Shown: positions 33,701-49,136 of the stretch, piece after piece
Position numbering within the stretch: position 1 is the first letter of the stretch
Layout: the number at the start of each line of letters is the position of its first letter
DNA from: Atriophallophorus winterbourni
Lineage: Eukaryota; Platyhelminthes; Trematoda; Plagiorchiida; Microphallidae
Direction of reading: 5' to 3'
DNA: 64,000 bases
NCBI GenBank assembly: GCA_013407085.1
Contig: JACCGJ010020378.1
Coordinates: 31,505-95,504 of the forward strand
The notes under the pieces: model-generated
The model's database searches: none
What the model was told of the DNA's origin: nothing
What the model saw: only the letters and a program-made list of their open reading frames with translations
Made by a program: the position numbers and the translations under genes

Positions 33701-36700
33701 ATACTAAGGACGCTAACTAGACTTTTGCTTGAAGTGTGTTTGAGAAAGTGTCAGGCTGACTTAACTAATGCTTCTACATTAAATTTTAACCTTTATAATT
33801 TCGCGCCCGTGTTCACATACGTGATATACGTTTCTGAAATTCCGTAACACGGTATGTGGAGCCGATAACTAAAAATAAATTGAAATGAAATATGCAACCG
33901 AAAATAATTCGTGAGACATAAATTTGATATACGCTATGCTTCAGTTAATGTGAAGAGAGGTGAGTATTTTAAAATTCATTTTTTTCGGTTTTGAAACACA
34001 ATAGCCTGCCATATTACACCGATAGGAAATCTTTTGATGGTTTGATCAAAATATATCTAAACAAATTGAAATTAGCCTATTATAGCTAAAGCTTATGGTT
34101 GCATTGCAATGTGAGTAAATTGTTGTTTAATTAAGGAGACATTCTTGAGGTATACTACAGGAGTAGTGCCAGTAAGGAGATCCAGATTGATATGCCAATC
34201 ACCAATATCGGGACACAAAAGAGCAGGCAGATCTGTAAAATATGACTACAACAATGTGAAGTCAGATTTGGTAAGGATTGCCCAAAAAGTTGTCAGTTGA
34301 CAAACATGTATATAAATATCAACCCATTCTTGCCAAAACCATCGACATATTCACACTTTTGACGACGACTGTCCATAATGAAAGCACCATACTCCAGGTT
34401 ACCAAATAGTTGAACTCACCCGCTGTGCAATTTCTAAGAAAAGGTATGATTCTGAACCCCAAAGTCGTCAATGTTGTACCACGAATGATAAAATTGGCTA
34501 CAGTTTCGTTTTACTGATCGTTTATAAGCGCTTTTGAGTCTGCCTTCTGACTGCCATATTTGATTAGCTTTTGGTTTCACGAGTCCTCATGATACCAGCA
34601 TATTCTGTTTTGTTTGCCCAACCGAACAGATCAGCGCAAGTGTTATTCATTAATACACGATTCGTTAATATTCGGCAGAGCAGCACAATCGTGTTACGGC
34701 TTGATATGAAGAAGCAATTTTTTTGCATATATTATTTGCCGTCAGAGAAACTATACTCATAAAAGAAAAGTTTGAAATAAACCGGTTAGTCAGAAATCAT
34801 CGTGAATTGTCGATTCTGAAGCACAAGCAGCGTCAGTTTTTTCTTCGGAAGCTTGTGTTTAGACGAACATGCGTGTAGTTCTAAATAAATGTATCTCTCT
34901 AATCCTGAACTACTTCTGTTAGACTAGCATGAACAATGCAAAGCGATAAAACCCTCACATGCTGCATTACACCCGTAGTTAATTATGTACAGGATCGAAC
35001 AATGTCCGCTTAAGTAAACTTGATGCACAGGTGTCATGCATCCTAAATCTAATCCTCCGCAAATACGGTAGATTTATCTGGAGATATATGCTGCTTCCAA
35101 CATGTTTACCGGCCATGACTTGCACTTGATTTTGTAAAAACCTGTGGTCCTAAAACAAAAGTATTCTTAACTTTGAGATGCAATAATACAAAGAGAAGCG
35201 ATTCAACTCTCTTCTTTTCATGAATTTAAAATAAACTAATGAGCACGTAATCTTTTGAAAAATCAAATCAGTTGGACGAACATTGCATACAGGTTGAAGA
35301 CAGTGTTATAAAGCATTTGAGAGATTTTCGTTCGCTTGCTGTGTTGTCTTGTTAGTGAACGTGAATAAAAATGAAAAGTTTATTTGGCATCGAGGTACTC
35401 TTAAGGATTGAAAATTTATGGATGACGTGAATATCAATGCATTGAACATACACGAAGTTTGTACATTTATAAGTGTGACCTTTATTTGGCCTCGATGTTC
35501 CTTTTGTCTCGTAAAACGAGACGTGCGGAGTTGTTATATTATGAATAATCGACTTGACACACTGCGAACCGTAAATTTTTAAACACAAGTCTGAAAACAT
35601 TATTTTTGTTCCATGAAGATATAGCGATTATTATATAAGTAGATTCAAAGTGTTTGAACAAATACAGATCACATGATGTAACGAATTTCAGGCGATCCAA
35701 GTAAGTTCAAATTATAGCCTCAAATATATTCAACGCTGAAATTGTTAACATTACGCGATTGGATTTAAAAGTCTAAATGCAGCATGTTATACTACAGTTA
35801 CCGTTATGTAGTTTCAAAGGTGGCGTCTATCATACCGAACGATATCACTATTGATATGAGGTGTGAAGGCTTAATCTGGATTATCATAGTTTGAACATAG
35901 ATGTAGCATGTGCCGATTTAATCTACCACTAATGACATGAGCGAACTATTCTTTACACAGACGCATCGTTCGTGTTAGATGTTTGCCAAAATTATGCACA
36001 ACATTTCAATCCAAAGAAATTCACACTTGAATTATGTGGTGCAATGAAGATATTTATTTAATGATTGTTCATTTAAAGCGAATGAACGTTTCCTTAGTGT
36101 CACAATGCAGCTCACTAAATATGATACTGCAAATTATTCCGATGATCAACCTCGCAAAGATTTGCTTCAAAAATGCATGCTAGCACAGGTTGGTTTACCT
36201 TCCACCATTAGCTGCATATGATCATCGTAATGATCCATCCAAACTACCAGAATTCAGATTTCGTGGTTTTAAATTTTGAATAATAATATATATATTTATA
36301 TATATATATAATACTTGATTCGAATATTTTTTTTCATAAGATGCCCCACGTGAGTCGACACCATACGTTTTCCTCAATGGTGAACAAAATAGGCACATTT
36401 TATGATAGTTGAAGTTTTACACGATCTCATTTAGTATAGAATAGCAGTTATGTTTACTAGAATAAGTCGCAATAATCACTTATTTTCGAATTTTGCGCGC
36501 AATAATCATCTTCTAAAATATATTGTTTTCAAGATTTAGTATTCATGTTTGAGAAAGCAATTAACTTTACAATATCCACAGAGTGGAACTATAGGTACAT
36601 ATGTATTCATATATGTGTATGAATAAGATCAAATCCAATGGGACGATGATCTTTTATTGATAGTTTGAGTTGAAATTCGGATTAGCTCTTATATAATCGT

Positions 36701-39700
36701 CAGGTTTTGATTTGAGTATATATAAACTGTTTGAGGTGATCAAATCAAAAGGTAGGGAATTCCAAACAAAGCACACACGTACAGAATAGAAAAACCTGCG
36801 GCAGTTCCGTTTGGAATGTGGAATTTCCAAATTGCAATCATGGTCACGCCTGTTCATGGAATGTCAAAGGTTGAATAATATATCCAGGTTATGGAGAACT
36901 GTAGTGAGTATTTTGCATGCGAGAATGAGTTCACCTCGCATTCTCATTTTTGCAAGTCTGGTCATCTCCAGTCGTCTGTGTCGCCCAGCGAATGGCATAT
37001 ATTTGAGTCCAATGACAAACTTAGATGCTTCCCAGTACATGCGATCCAGAAGTATGATGTCATTTTGGAGACTCGGTGTCCAGGCTTGTGTGGTATAATC
37101 TAGAACCGGATGTATATATGTATTCATCATGAAAGGAAAACACCTCGGTGGAAAAACGTCCAGATATCCGCCGTAACATGCCAAGCAGCAGAGACGCGAT
37201 TTTGTAAAGTGTTTCGCAATAAATACTATTTTTCAAACTACGGAAAATGCGAACGACGACGTGATTTTCTTATTCGGTTTAGTCCAGGTTTATGTCGCCG
37301 TGCTTGTATCAATAGGAAAAGCCAAGGTCACGACCGATCGAAATCATCTTCGACATTTGCATATCCAATGACAGTTTATTTTCGGATGACCAGTAAAAAA
37401 GGCACTCATATCGTTCTGCAGCAAAATACAATCGTCAGCATATCTTATTTGTCTACTTACTTTTATGTCGTCAGCAATAAAGCCATCTTACTATCATATA
37501 GTATTGGTATATCATTCATACATACTAGGAACAATTTTGATTTAAGCAATGATCCTTGTGGAACACCGCTGGTGACATCGATTTTCTTCGATAATAGGCC
37601 GTGTACAGAAACTCGGATGTGTCTGTTGTTGGGGTAATTTCTTGCAATTCACATAGATTTTTAACAGCACAGTTTAACTTCAGCTTGCTCAAGAGTAAAT
37701 TGTGATCACCTCTGTCGAATTATTAAGTATTGTCTAAGCTTTTCAGCAACTTTGTTAGACAACAGCGATTTCTGCGAAATCCATGTTGTGCAACTGCTAA
37801 AAGTTGGTTCGTTTCCAGACGTCGCACGATTTCTGCGGTCATTATTCGCTCCAAAACGTTTGATACCGAAGACAGTAAGGTCACCGGCCTGTAATTGTGA
37901 CTTCAGAACGACAGAAATCTTTGTATATGGGTATTATTTGTCCAAGTTTCCAGTCTTTTGGTAGTACGCCAGCTGGAGCAAATCAATCAACATGCAAGTT
38001 AGAGGTTTAGTAAGAGATTTAGAGTAATCCCGCACGTTCCTTGAGATTTATTTACGTTGATTTTCCGTGCGTGCTGCGCTACCACCATCAGAGTAATCAA
38101 TACTTCACTGAAGGTCGGTCGGTCAAGTTGAATGATTGGTTCCTGATCAGGCTCCGTTGAATTAGGCGCAAGACCACCGGCATAACATTCTGATAACACG
38201 TCAGTGGTATGATTTATGGATTTTTGTGAGTCCGGACGAAACATTTAGGGTATAGACTCCTGGTTTTCATATTCGTTCCATCATTTCCAAGTCTGTAGAA
38301 GAGCTTCGGATTCTGATGCATCTGAGAAATCAGTTGCGATTATAACGCTTGTTTATCATCTCGAGTAAAGCTGATAACTTTGTTTCGCAGTCGTGCGTGC
38401 CCGATAGTCAGCTGTGTTAAGATCCTTGTGAAAATCCCATGCTACGGCATTTCGTTTCATCCACTTTTTGTCCTGCTTCGTAGAAAACATTTATCACGTT
38501 GCGAATGGTTTTCTTCAAAATCAACACTGAAAGTTCCTTCAATATAGATTCAAGGTGCTGTGAGAAAGACCGCCAATGACTATTCGGATCTAAGTAATCT
38601 AGTTGTGCGAAACAATTGTTTTGAATTTCGGCACACAGAGCATAGTAGTTCACACTTCTCACGCATTTCGACGCTTCAATATTGCGCCCAGCTCTACAAA
38701 ATTACTTAAATTCTGAAACAACGTAATCACGTTGTCCGATTGGAGGTTTATAAACGATATTTTCTACAGCTGTGAAATTTGATGTAAATATTAGGTGCAT
38801 GTTAGACGGCTGGTCTTAACAACTCATACGGTGAAATCCAAACAACAACATTGCTATAATAAATTATGCTGACTCTATCATTATTAAACACATGTCAGTC
38901 AGGACTTCTTAGAAAATTCCCTCGTTAAATTAACGGAATTTGGTTATATTTAGAGTCTTCTCAAATTACACGTTTATCCAAGCATTTCCTGTTGGAATAG
39001 ACCCTCCTAATCCGAAAATAGGAATTTAAAAATCTCCATGTTATGTAGATCATTTTTAAATCCTATGCTCGAGGTATACTCATTGATTCAACCAGTACTT
39101 TGCTTCATATTCACACAGAAACACCATTTCTCGTATCTAGTAATGATTTTTAATTGGAAATGTAGCCTGCATGTTGCATGCTTTCAAGCAAAATGTCATT
39201 CATCCTTATAAACTCGCAAATCTTTCTGATTTTAAGTGAGATTTGATGAACTCAAGCTCTAGGATTTAATGAGAAACTCATTGATTTAAGGTGGCTTGAC
39301 ATTGTCGCAAAACGTAATATAAATTTCTACAAAATTGTCTACATTTCTGGCGGTCATATTCCTTCAAAAGCTGGCAGGGTTGGTACAACTATATCATAAA
39401 TGGTCGACTGAAACATGGAGTGTGTACGAGGTGGAAATTATCGTGTCGAACCCTAAGAAAGCAAACTTGAGCCGTTCTCTTAGGTGAAGTGACCACACGC
39501 AAGCAGCAAATGTATCTACAATGCATATCTTCCTGTTTAATCTAAATTAAAAACGAAAATTATGTGTAGAATATTTTTTTACGAATCGATTTGGGAATAA
39601 ATTAATGTTTGGAAAAAATAATTTTGTGCGTAGACCGCAATTTCTAATGGTCCACAACAATCAATATTCTTTCGTACATGTAATGGCGGAAAACAATGCA

Positions 39701-40130
39701 ACATTTAAATACTCGACGTTTACGGGACAATGCCAAAACTAATAATCTAATATCTAAGTATGCATGGACATAAATGATAGAATGTCCTGATTATGCAAAC
39801 TTATATACCAGAGGCTAACTTTCGAGTCTTTCAAAATTAATCAACTGTTTCAATATATTTGAATTCGGGTTACTCTGTCCCGACCCGATGAATGTAAAGA
39901 GCCCGAAATCATTCCTGTTTTTTTGTGTTTGATAGAAATTGAATCTATTATTGATTTTGAAATCATATATAATTCATATTCATTTCCTCAAATTAAAATC
40001 AGTCGTTGTTTTCGAAATGCTCATCTTAAATAATTATATTTTGCAAGCTAATATTCCATTATTTTCTAAACAATGTGTCAGCCATGAACGAGAGTTGTTT
40101 CAAGGTCAAGGCAGATTCATAAAACTATTC

Positions 40131-40167
<37 letters not shown>

Positions 40168-43100
40168 CTTTTAATGTGCACAAAGCGTTGATAAAAACCG
40201 AAGAAATTTTGTTACAGTAGCCATGATACACACACATTATTGGTTTCAAGGTGGTTGCTCTGGAAACGTTTTGTGATGAAGATTGGTCTGAATGAGTGTT
40301 CATAAATTAAAAACATTAGTTGATGTTAAAAGTGAGATTTTAAGTTCGCTCAAATAATCATGGTGCTTATACTTTGCAACTTCAATCTCCAACTGATGTG
40401 TGGGAAATTCAATAAAGCATTAAATAACTCTTAGGGACAATGTACTATGCCCGAACGAACTAATTTCGAATGTTTTTGGTCAAATCAATCTGCGCATGCT
40501 AAGCCTAACATTCGTGTTTGTTTCTCCACTGCTTCATGATTATTAGGACGTGCTGGAACTGCCTGAACTTGCGCATTGTTAGATGATTGAATATTTATTG
40601 GGAAGTTTTTTTTCGATTTGCTTCCTAGTGATGAATGCGAAGTGTGTGATTGAACAGCACATGAGTTTCGGCTCATTGAATTGAACAGGTTGGTCGTATC
40701 GACCTTATCTGAAAGTGGCTTTCGACAAGAAATGTTTTATGTTTTCTGCAATGTGTCAAACGCATGTGGATTCTGATCCTTCTGTCTGTTTCTGATAAGC
40801 GCAAACGTTACGAACCGGGTCATTGTTTATGAGTGATGCAAAGCACTCAAATTATTATTGTTTGGGATTCCGATTAGATTTGATTATTTCACTGAATTTC
40901 TGTGTGGATTCTGAATTCGTGTGAACAGAAGCCACTAATGACATGATTTGTTATTCTAATTCAAGCTAAAAAATTACAACTTTTGGAGTCTTGAATCTAT
41001 ATATTTCATATTTTCATATCGTCCAAAGTTGAAATGATATTGGAAATAGACAATTCTCAAGAGATTGAAGAAGCTCAACTCATGGGTACACTGGCAACAG
41101 TTCTTTCGCAACAATCATGTGACGTACGTTTGACGATATTTGATAATTACTCTGTATTAACACAAGATCTATTCATTATATATATATATATGTGTGTGTC
41201 TACACGATATAGATAATGCCGCGCCCCCAACAAATAATCAACTGCGAACTGATTGGATTCATGAACTTGATGGATGATGACAAATATTTGCTAAGAATCA
41301 GATTAACCACGAACCATGTACCATCCGATGAGGAACCCATGAAGCTACGAATGGAAATGAAGAGCATATATCGTCAATATGGCTACAATGTGATCTCAAT
41401 TACATCCAGTTTGTTGGAATTCAATCAACGTGAGTTGCTTCTTCTTTTGATGTCGTTCAGGAATATTGAGACCATAGGTTCGATAAGTCATTCGAATTGA
41501 ACAACATGTATTAATGAGTATTTGTCTGGATAATTAAAACTGGTGAGCATGATGGAACACAATTCATGTGGCATACAATTTATTTGCTCCATTCAAATTT
41601 TCATGAGGATGCTGCGGATAACCTTATAAACAACTGAAAATGCCTCACTCGCTTACATTCGGTGGCTTGTTGTGAACGAATGAGCATGGACGGAAATGTT
41701 CTCCTTAGACAAACACACATTCGCTCAATTAACTTCAGACGCCCTTAGGCATTCTGTATTACATCACTCCAATTGCTTATTTTAATGGTGTATGGATACA
41801 CAGATTCTACATTTGTTCTACTAACGTTAGTTTCGGCAGACACTTGGGTCTTTGTTTTGCCGTAGTAAATTCAATGCTTCAGTTTCATGATTCAATTCAT
41901 TTTGAGTCAGAATGTCCAATCATTCGATGTATTCCTAGCTGGAATTAGGTAGGTTTTCATACTAATATGCAAACCTACAGGCTAGAATGTTTTGATATTG
42001 TGTCATAGAAATTCAAGAATGTTGACGTTCTAAAAAAACAACCGAACTTAATAATAACCATACAATGGTAACATTTTCAATGGCCTTGTATGAACAATAT
42101 GAGCAGTTACGTTAAACAGTTTATACCTATTATGCAAACAAAGTATTCGATATAAATTCGTCTAATGTAGGTTTAAAGTCTGTCAAGCTAGTGCAGTGAG
42201 CAACAATATGTGCCAAACCGTTCAAAGTAAAATATTTCAATCGCGAATCGGTTAGTACCAGCTTATATTCTTGGTCCGCTAATTGCTTTTACGAATTCGA
42301 TTATTCCCTTTCGGGGCGTAGAAATGGTTTCCAAATTAGGATAAAGTCTATTCTGATCCATCGATTGGGAATGTGGAACAGATTCAAAGGAGCTATCCAC
42401 ATTTTATAAGGATTGATTCGCATGCTCTTTTGCAGTGATGACTATTGTGCGTACGTTCTACATCCTATTTGAACCACGTACATCATGAATGCACAGCTAG
42501 GTTCATCACCGGTCTCGATATTTGCAATCATAATCCTTCAAAATATCATGAAAGAAATTTTTAAAATATTTCACAAATACCCGTTCGAGTATATTAGGCA
42601 CCCGTGTTGACATTCACATGACAGAAATCAAATATTTATCTTTGCTTTAATTTTCAATGAGATGTGAACCAATAAATCATTTGCGAATTTTTTTTGTAAT
42701 TTACATCAGCCTGCATTTGTAGAAGTAAAATGGGAGTTTGTTCTTCATCAATCAATTGTAAAGAGTGATATAGTGATGAGAAGCAGTCTTCTGAGTAAAG
42801 GATGCAACGCCATATCATTTATTCGTACGTAAATAATGAGATTTAAATCAAAAAATTTCCGGTACTTCGTTGACATCAACCAGAGAGATAATCGTAGCAA
42901 GGATTACACATCGAGTAATTTGGCTGGTTCCTGCAACTGGTTTTATTAAAGCACGTGATCAAGTTTGTGAATAGTGGGATTTTTTGAATAACCTCTTAGC
43001 CAATTCAACAACTCTTCATCGAGAATATGGCTTAGAAGCATCAGCAATATTAATCTTTGGTTTGCAATATCAAATGCTTTGATGCAATTGAGGTAACGAA

Positions 43101-46100
43101 AGATTATTGCTTGCCGTTCATCTATCGATTTTGCCAATCATCTAAAAGCATTCACAAATTATATAAACAGGAATAAATCCGTCTAAATCCGTACAGTTTC
43201 CTCGAAAGCAATTGCACATGCTTAAGATGTTTCATTAGAGAGTCAACAATGAGGCGCTCAATTAAATTGGAAATAACAGGTAACAGAATAACTGGTTGGT
43301 AATTAGAAACATATGAGTTATTTTTTTCTCGTTCCTAATCAGGAGTAATCAAACATATGCTAGTGTTTGCTTTACATTTGCGTGAGTGTTTGGTAAAGAA
43401 CATTCGCACATTGCTTCAATATTAGAATTGTTAGTCCATCAAGCCCAGGACAATTGCCAGTTTTATGATTGGTTAATGCATTTAATGTCCATTCATGTCT
43501 TGATTGCATGGACCAGGTTTCACTGGCATACAGTGAGACATTTAGTTCACACGCGCTGTATACATAGTAGAACATAAAATATATATCGTTACACATGTAA
43601 ATTCATCGTAAATTCATCCAGTACAAGTAGATAGTTTCATGGGTTATCATAAAAAAGACATTTTATAAAATGCTGATCATATGAAGTACGACTAGATTGT
43701 TAATAACTCCATCTTCAGGTAGAAATTCTCAGTTCAATAGAACGCAAGATAGATCATATCATACAACGAAATGTCAAAGCAAGGTTTTGTTTGTGTAGTA
43801 TGTCGGAACCTCATTAATATATTGCCCAAATGAAATTCTTGCTTTATGTTTACAATGCATGATATGCATCCGAAGAATTATATTTCAAATGTTAAGGAAA
43901 TTGGTGACATAACGTGCAACAATTTTATTTAGCGAATTTTATTTTGAAATTTAAATACATTATTTTACGAGTTTAAAATTATCAATTTTTATCGTTCCGC
44001 AGAATATAAAGGAACATGGGAAAATCCAACATTGAGTACGTGCAATGCGAAGCGATTTCCTTTAAAAATAAATAAAGTAGGATAAACTAATTTTCATTGT
44101 CACATGAATCATATTGACCTTATATATATATTGCTAAATATTCGGTTGTTATGACTTTTAAAATCATCGCTAGCAACATTTCCAGGAAGTATCATCGTAT
44201 ACCATCATGCAGCGATGTAAAATGCCGTTCATGACTGGTTTCGGTGGCTGTGAATAAATATTTCCCTCATCGATATATAAATTTCTCACAAAGTGACTAA
44301 GTTTTTGATTGGTCGTTGCGATATTCCGCATAATGATATATTTTGACATCTAGAAATTGTAATTACGAAAACAATATTTTTATTAATGTATCGAAAAAGT
44401 GACACGTTGTTGTACTATCTTGCTCCAACAATCTATTTTCAAACATTCATTGTCGGATTCACTTCATACTGGGCTTTTTATATATCTAAGATCGCCTAAC
44501 TCATCCATGCATGATAATATTTGAAGGGAATATACACCTAAGCTTTTGTAAACGAAAATCTTTCGCGAGCCATACATTTGATATACTCTATTAGTTTAAA
44601 AATTTTATTCGCAACATATTTCCGTGTTGTTGGCAAACGCTCAACTAACATCAATATATCTTGACGAAAACGATACATCTATTGAACGCGTGCACTCCGC
44701 AAAGGACGGTTCCCAAGCCGTCTGACAAAAGACGGGCGGGTTGGGCTCAGGGCTAGCAACCCTATCCCGTAAAACCTACATAGCTACGGAAACGATGACA
44801 ACAGATCCTTGGTTCGGTCATGTCTGCAGGATGGATCCCAGTTCGCATACGAAGGTAGCCATGCACTGGCATCCGCAAGGTAAACGAAAAAGGGGACGGC
44901 CCAAGGAAACTTGGTGCAGAACTTTGGAACGCGAACTACATGCACAAGGATTCACGGTGCAGACGGCAACGGAAGCAGCGACAGACCGGAACCACTGGCG
45001 TGAAAAAAAAAAAAAAAGGTTTTTGTCTTCGACTCCTGTGCCACCCGCACGGAAAGGATGATTGAACGCGCATGTAATCTTCCGATTAATAAAGCATTAC
45101 AGTACATAAATTCCTGTTGGGTGTTGTATCTTCGTTGACGCTAGAAGGCATTATCTTTAAAATACGGTAAGTAAGACAAATAGGTTGCAAGCGGTAGACG
45201 ATTAAAGTTGGTGGACTGAGTGATATTCATTCCAGTTACTTGTTCTGGCCGGAGTAAGTTTATATGTTGTAGGAGAAATGTTACCAAAATCTGCTCGTCC
45301 AGATTGCTTCAGATTCCATTTTCATAGCGATTACTAATCGATCCTTTCAAAACATTTTAAATTAAAAAAAAACCTAAGTTTTGAGTTGATTTGAATCCGT
45401 AATACCCAGAATTCTGATGAAATACAGTGTTATTTTGAAGGATAGCTTGACAGAAGGTCATGCAAGGGAAGGATTCACATTGTTTTTTTAACATTGTTTT
45501 TAACAAACCGTCACCGAAATATAGGTTTAATGTCCAGAGCAACATTATCTGATATTCAAAAATATATATTTAATTTTTGCAACTTCCTCAAATACTCGAA
45601 AAACCTGCCACTCTTTTTCTCATAGTTTCATAGAAAGTATATGTGCTAATTCATTTTCCAAATTATCCAGCATTCGCGATGCTATCCCATACATGTACGG
45701 AGGGGAAACCTACCAATATTACGATGGACAACAAAATTAAAAGGGGAATTATGAATGATGTAAGTTATTACATTTTATTCATTCGGTGAAATGATATAAC
45801 CGCCATCATCAAACAGTGTTAAATATACCGTTTACAGGGTCACGCAAATTCTTGTTTGGACGTTGCATTCAAGTTACTTAAAGGATATCAGCTTCAATTT
45901 AACTAGATATATTCGTGAAAGTTTAAATGATGATTAATAATACAAGATGCTCAATACCGATTAATGAGAGACCATTTGAGAAGCTTATAAGGTAGATAAT
46001 TTAACATGTTTTGATTCAAACATTGATATAGTAAATAATCATTTGTTTGATTGCTTATTAACCTGAATCATTCCACAGGTTTACGTTCAACAATATTGTA

Positions 46101-49082
46101 ATACTTGTATTATTAATGTTTCTGCACACGCACAAATAATGATCTTCATTAATATGAATATGAATCCGTAGCATGTCAACGGTAAACAAATGTATTGTTT
46201 GATGCGCAGCCGTTTTACAAGATGATTGTACCGTTCCTGTGTTGTTGCCCAGCGGTTCGGCTGGATGGCGATGCAGCTCAGGGGACAGCTATTGGGGACA
46301 AAATATGAAGATATCAGAAACCAGCGCGTCGTATAATTTGATAAACAATAGAAGTAACAATAAGTATTTAGGCAAACATTACCAATTACGTTCAAAATAG
46401 GCAAGAAGTCGAGTTTTGTATACGTTTGTTCGTGGTGTGCGAGATATAATCTAACGATGATGTTTACACAAACTACACATTTTATATGAAATTAATTCCG
46501 GTTACAATATGCGGATTTCAATAGCATTCTTGAATTTATATTCAATCGAATGCACTGAGTGCTAACCTCTTGCGGGAGATTAAAGTCGCCAATGATCAGC
46601 AATTGCGTAGTCCGGCATCTTATGGTGTGTTGCAAGGATTCGATTTGCTTATCATTGAATGAGCTCTCGGATGATGTCGAGCGGTAAATGATGCTGATCG
46701 TATATTCATCTTCATTGACTAGTTTTACTAAACACCACATCGTATAAGGAAAGCTAAGTTTAGAATGAACGATTAGCTTACACTGCGCTAAAATATGTTA
46801 AAACCAATCGCTATACTGTCCAAGTTAGATACCCTTATATAAATGTTGTCAAATTTACATACACACTGATCTGTGTTTTGAACGTTTAACGATATGTGTA
46901 AACACGGTAGGACTTGAACCAGGACCGTCCAAATATTAGAGCTAATTTCTGCTTAACGTGTTCCGATCTCGTGAACCTCGGTCTGTAGTTTATATATTAA
47001 ACTCTTAAGACTAGATCAGCAACTTGCATCATCTAATTAAATGAGTTGAATGTAATGTGGTTCCCGATAAACTTAATGAATTAGCGCTCTGTACATTACA
47101 GTAGTTTGGTTGTTAATCTGTTCGTCGATGTAGACATTGGATGTACATCACAGTTGTATAAAGTTTCAGGTTCTACAGCTTTTGAATGAATAGGCCGTAA
47201 GATTTCGGGTTGCAATCTATCCCGCAGCGCTTGCAACGATGGTTAGTAATAGTTTGTGGGGCGCCAGTTCCACGCCGACGGCGTGATCTGTAATCCGTTG
47301 CCAATACCTATGTCTGCTACACATCAGCTTGCAAACGACGCTTCACACAATGCATCCAATGTGAGCGATTAACCAAACTAACAGGTAAATCAAAAACAGC
47401 TTTTATGTCTTTTTCGCAAACGTTTTTGCACCGCAAGTACGTTCCGTTCAATGGTTGACTTCATAATTACAACTCACAAAACATTTAATCTATCGAAAAT
47501 ATACCATTTTCCATTCTTTAGATATGACCTAGCCACTGCAAGCGGCGTGCCGTAATAAGGTAAACATGCTCCGTAGACCTGCATTTGAAAACATTTCAGC
47601 ATTAACCAAGATATGTTCAAGATATGACGGAATCTTCGTAGACGGAAAGCATATAACTCAAGTTCGTGTCTTGCGTGAGTGGTCCAGGTTTCACTGTCGT
47701 ACAGTATAGCATTTAGTACTCACACGCTATATACCATCATCTTTGTGTTTAAAGTCAACTTGCGGTTACCCAAAACACGAGAGTTTAATCGGGACAAAAT
47801 GACCGCTGCTCTGTAAATTCTCTTATAAATATCCGTGCCCAGCGAGAGGTTATCCGCAATGGTCGTAACAATATAAATAAAATGATGTAATGGTTTAAGC
47901 GTACATCACAACGTAAAACTATTAGCTAAATCAAATTCTAGGTGTGTCAAGTCACAGAGACACATGCGATATAATTAAGTCCATCTGCACAAACTAGCTT
48001 GATTTGTGGCACGCATAAAATCTTCAAACGTGACTAAGTTTAAGTGGCATGAGTGATGTGAATAAATATAAACGCTTCCAGTTAAAATACCTTTTTGACC
48101 GTTGGAGTAAAACGAGCAATACTGTAATGATCTGTGCATCGTCTAAGTTGATAATCAAATTATGTTCAAAAATTAATTTCATGGCAATAACTAATCGCTC
48201 TTTCCATGACATTTCAAGAACGTCGTTCGTTCAAAGTTTGTTCATGTTTTGAAGGTGGTGAATGACATTCCGTATTACAAATGGTGGAGTTTTGTTTTGA
48301 GCCAAGAAACAATAAACGTGTCTGATGTAATTGCGTCCGAATGGTTCGTGCATGCAGAGGAAATGACAACAAGCAAAGCCTTTCTCTGGTTCGGCTATCC
48401 GGAACAATGGCATCAAACCGCAATTTTGTTACGCAAAAACGATTTTCCTGTCGATTCGGAATGTGTGCGAAATTTCGAGTATGAGATGGCAAAAGACTAC
48501 GGTGGGTACATTTTTCTCATTTCCAAACTTGTGTGACTATAAATCTAAGAACAATAAGGCGCTTATACTCGAACATAATATTTTAATATACTGTGCTTTT
48601 TCTACGGGTAACCCGTTACTTCTGAACATTATTGTCTAAATAATGTAATACCTGAGAGCGACTGTTATACGAGATTCGAACAACGAAACAGCATATTGAA
48701 ATGCACAGAAGTTCTCCAGAAATCAATGTAAAAATGAATCTTTGCACTCCAGTCTGAGTCAATCCGTGAACGTTTGTAAACTCTGAAATGGCGATAAATT
48801 ACTGATTGACAACGCAGTACATTAACGGACACATGTCATAAACGGGAGTTGTATACTTCAGAGTGAGGTAGAATTCGGCGCATTATAAAACTAACGATTA
48901 TAAATAATATGTGGAACATGTGCCGTTAAAATCATGTTATGAATCAAAGTTTCTCATGTTTAACCAATTGCGTAAATTTAACTTCATGACAAAGAAGAAC
49001 ATATTGACATAGTTGTGTGTGTTGGGTCGCGAAATGTGTCGTCTATATGAAGCTCACTGTAAGACGGAATCTTTAATTATAC

Positions 49083-49136
<54 letters not shown>

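Noticed and set aside
37110..37637. Longest plus-strand open frame (175 codons)
   Set aside because: It is the opposite-strand shadow of the minus-strand non-LTR RT region, where PQGS-type motifs are visible.
46905..46921. B-box-like GGTTCAAGTCC on the minus strand
   Set aside because: No A-box at suitable distance and no cloverleaf can be drawn; too little for a tRNA or SINE call.
48024..48212. Minus-strand open frame of 62 codons opposite the exon 10 upstream region
   Set aside because: Low-complexity AT-rich coding with no motif; overlapping plus-strand frame is equally long, typical of chance.
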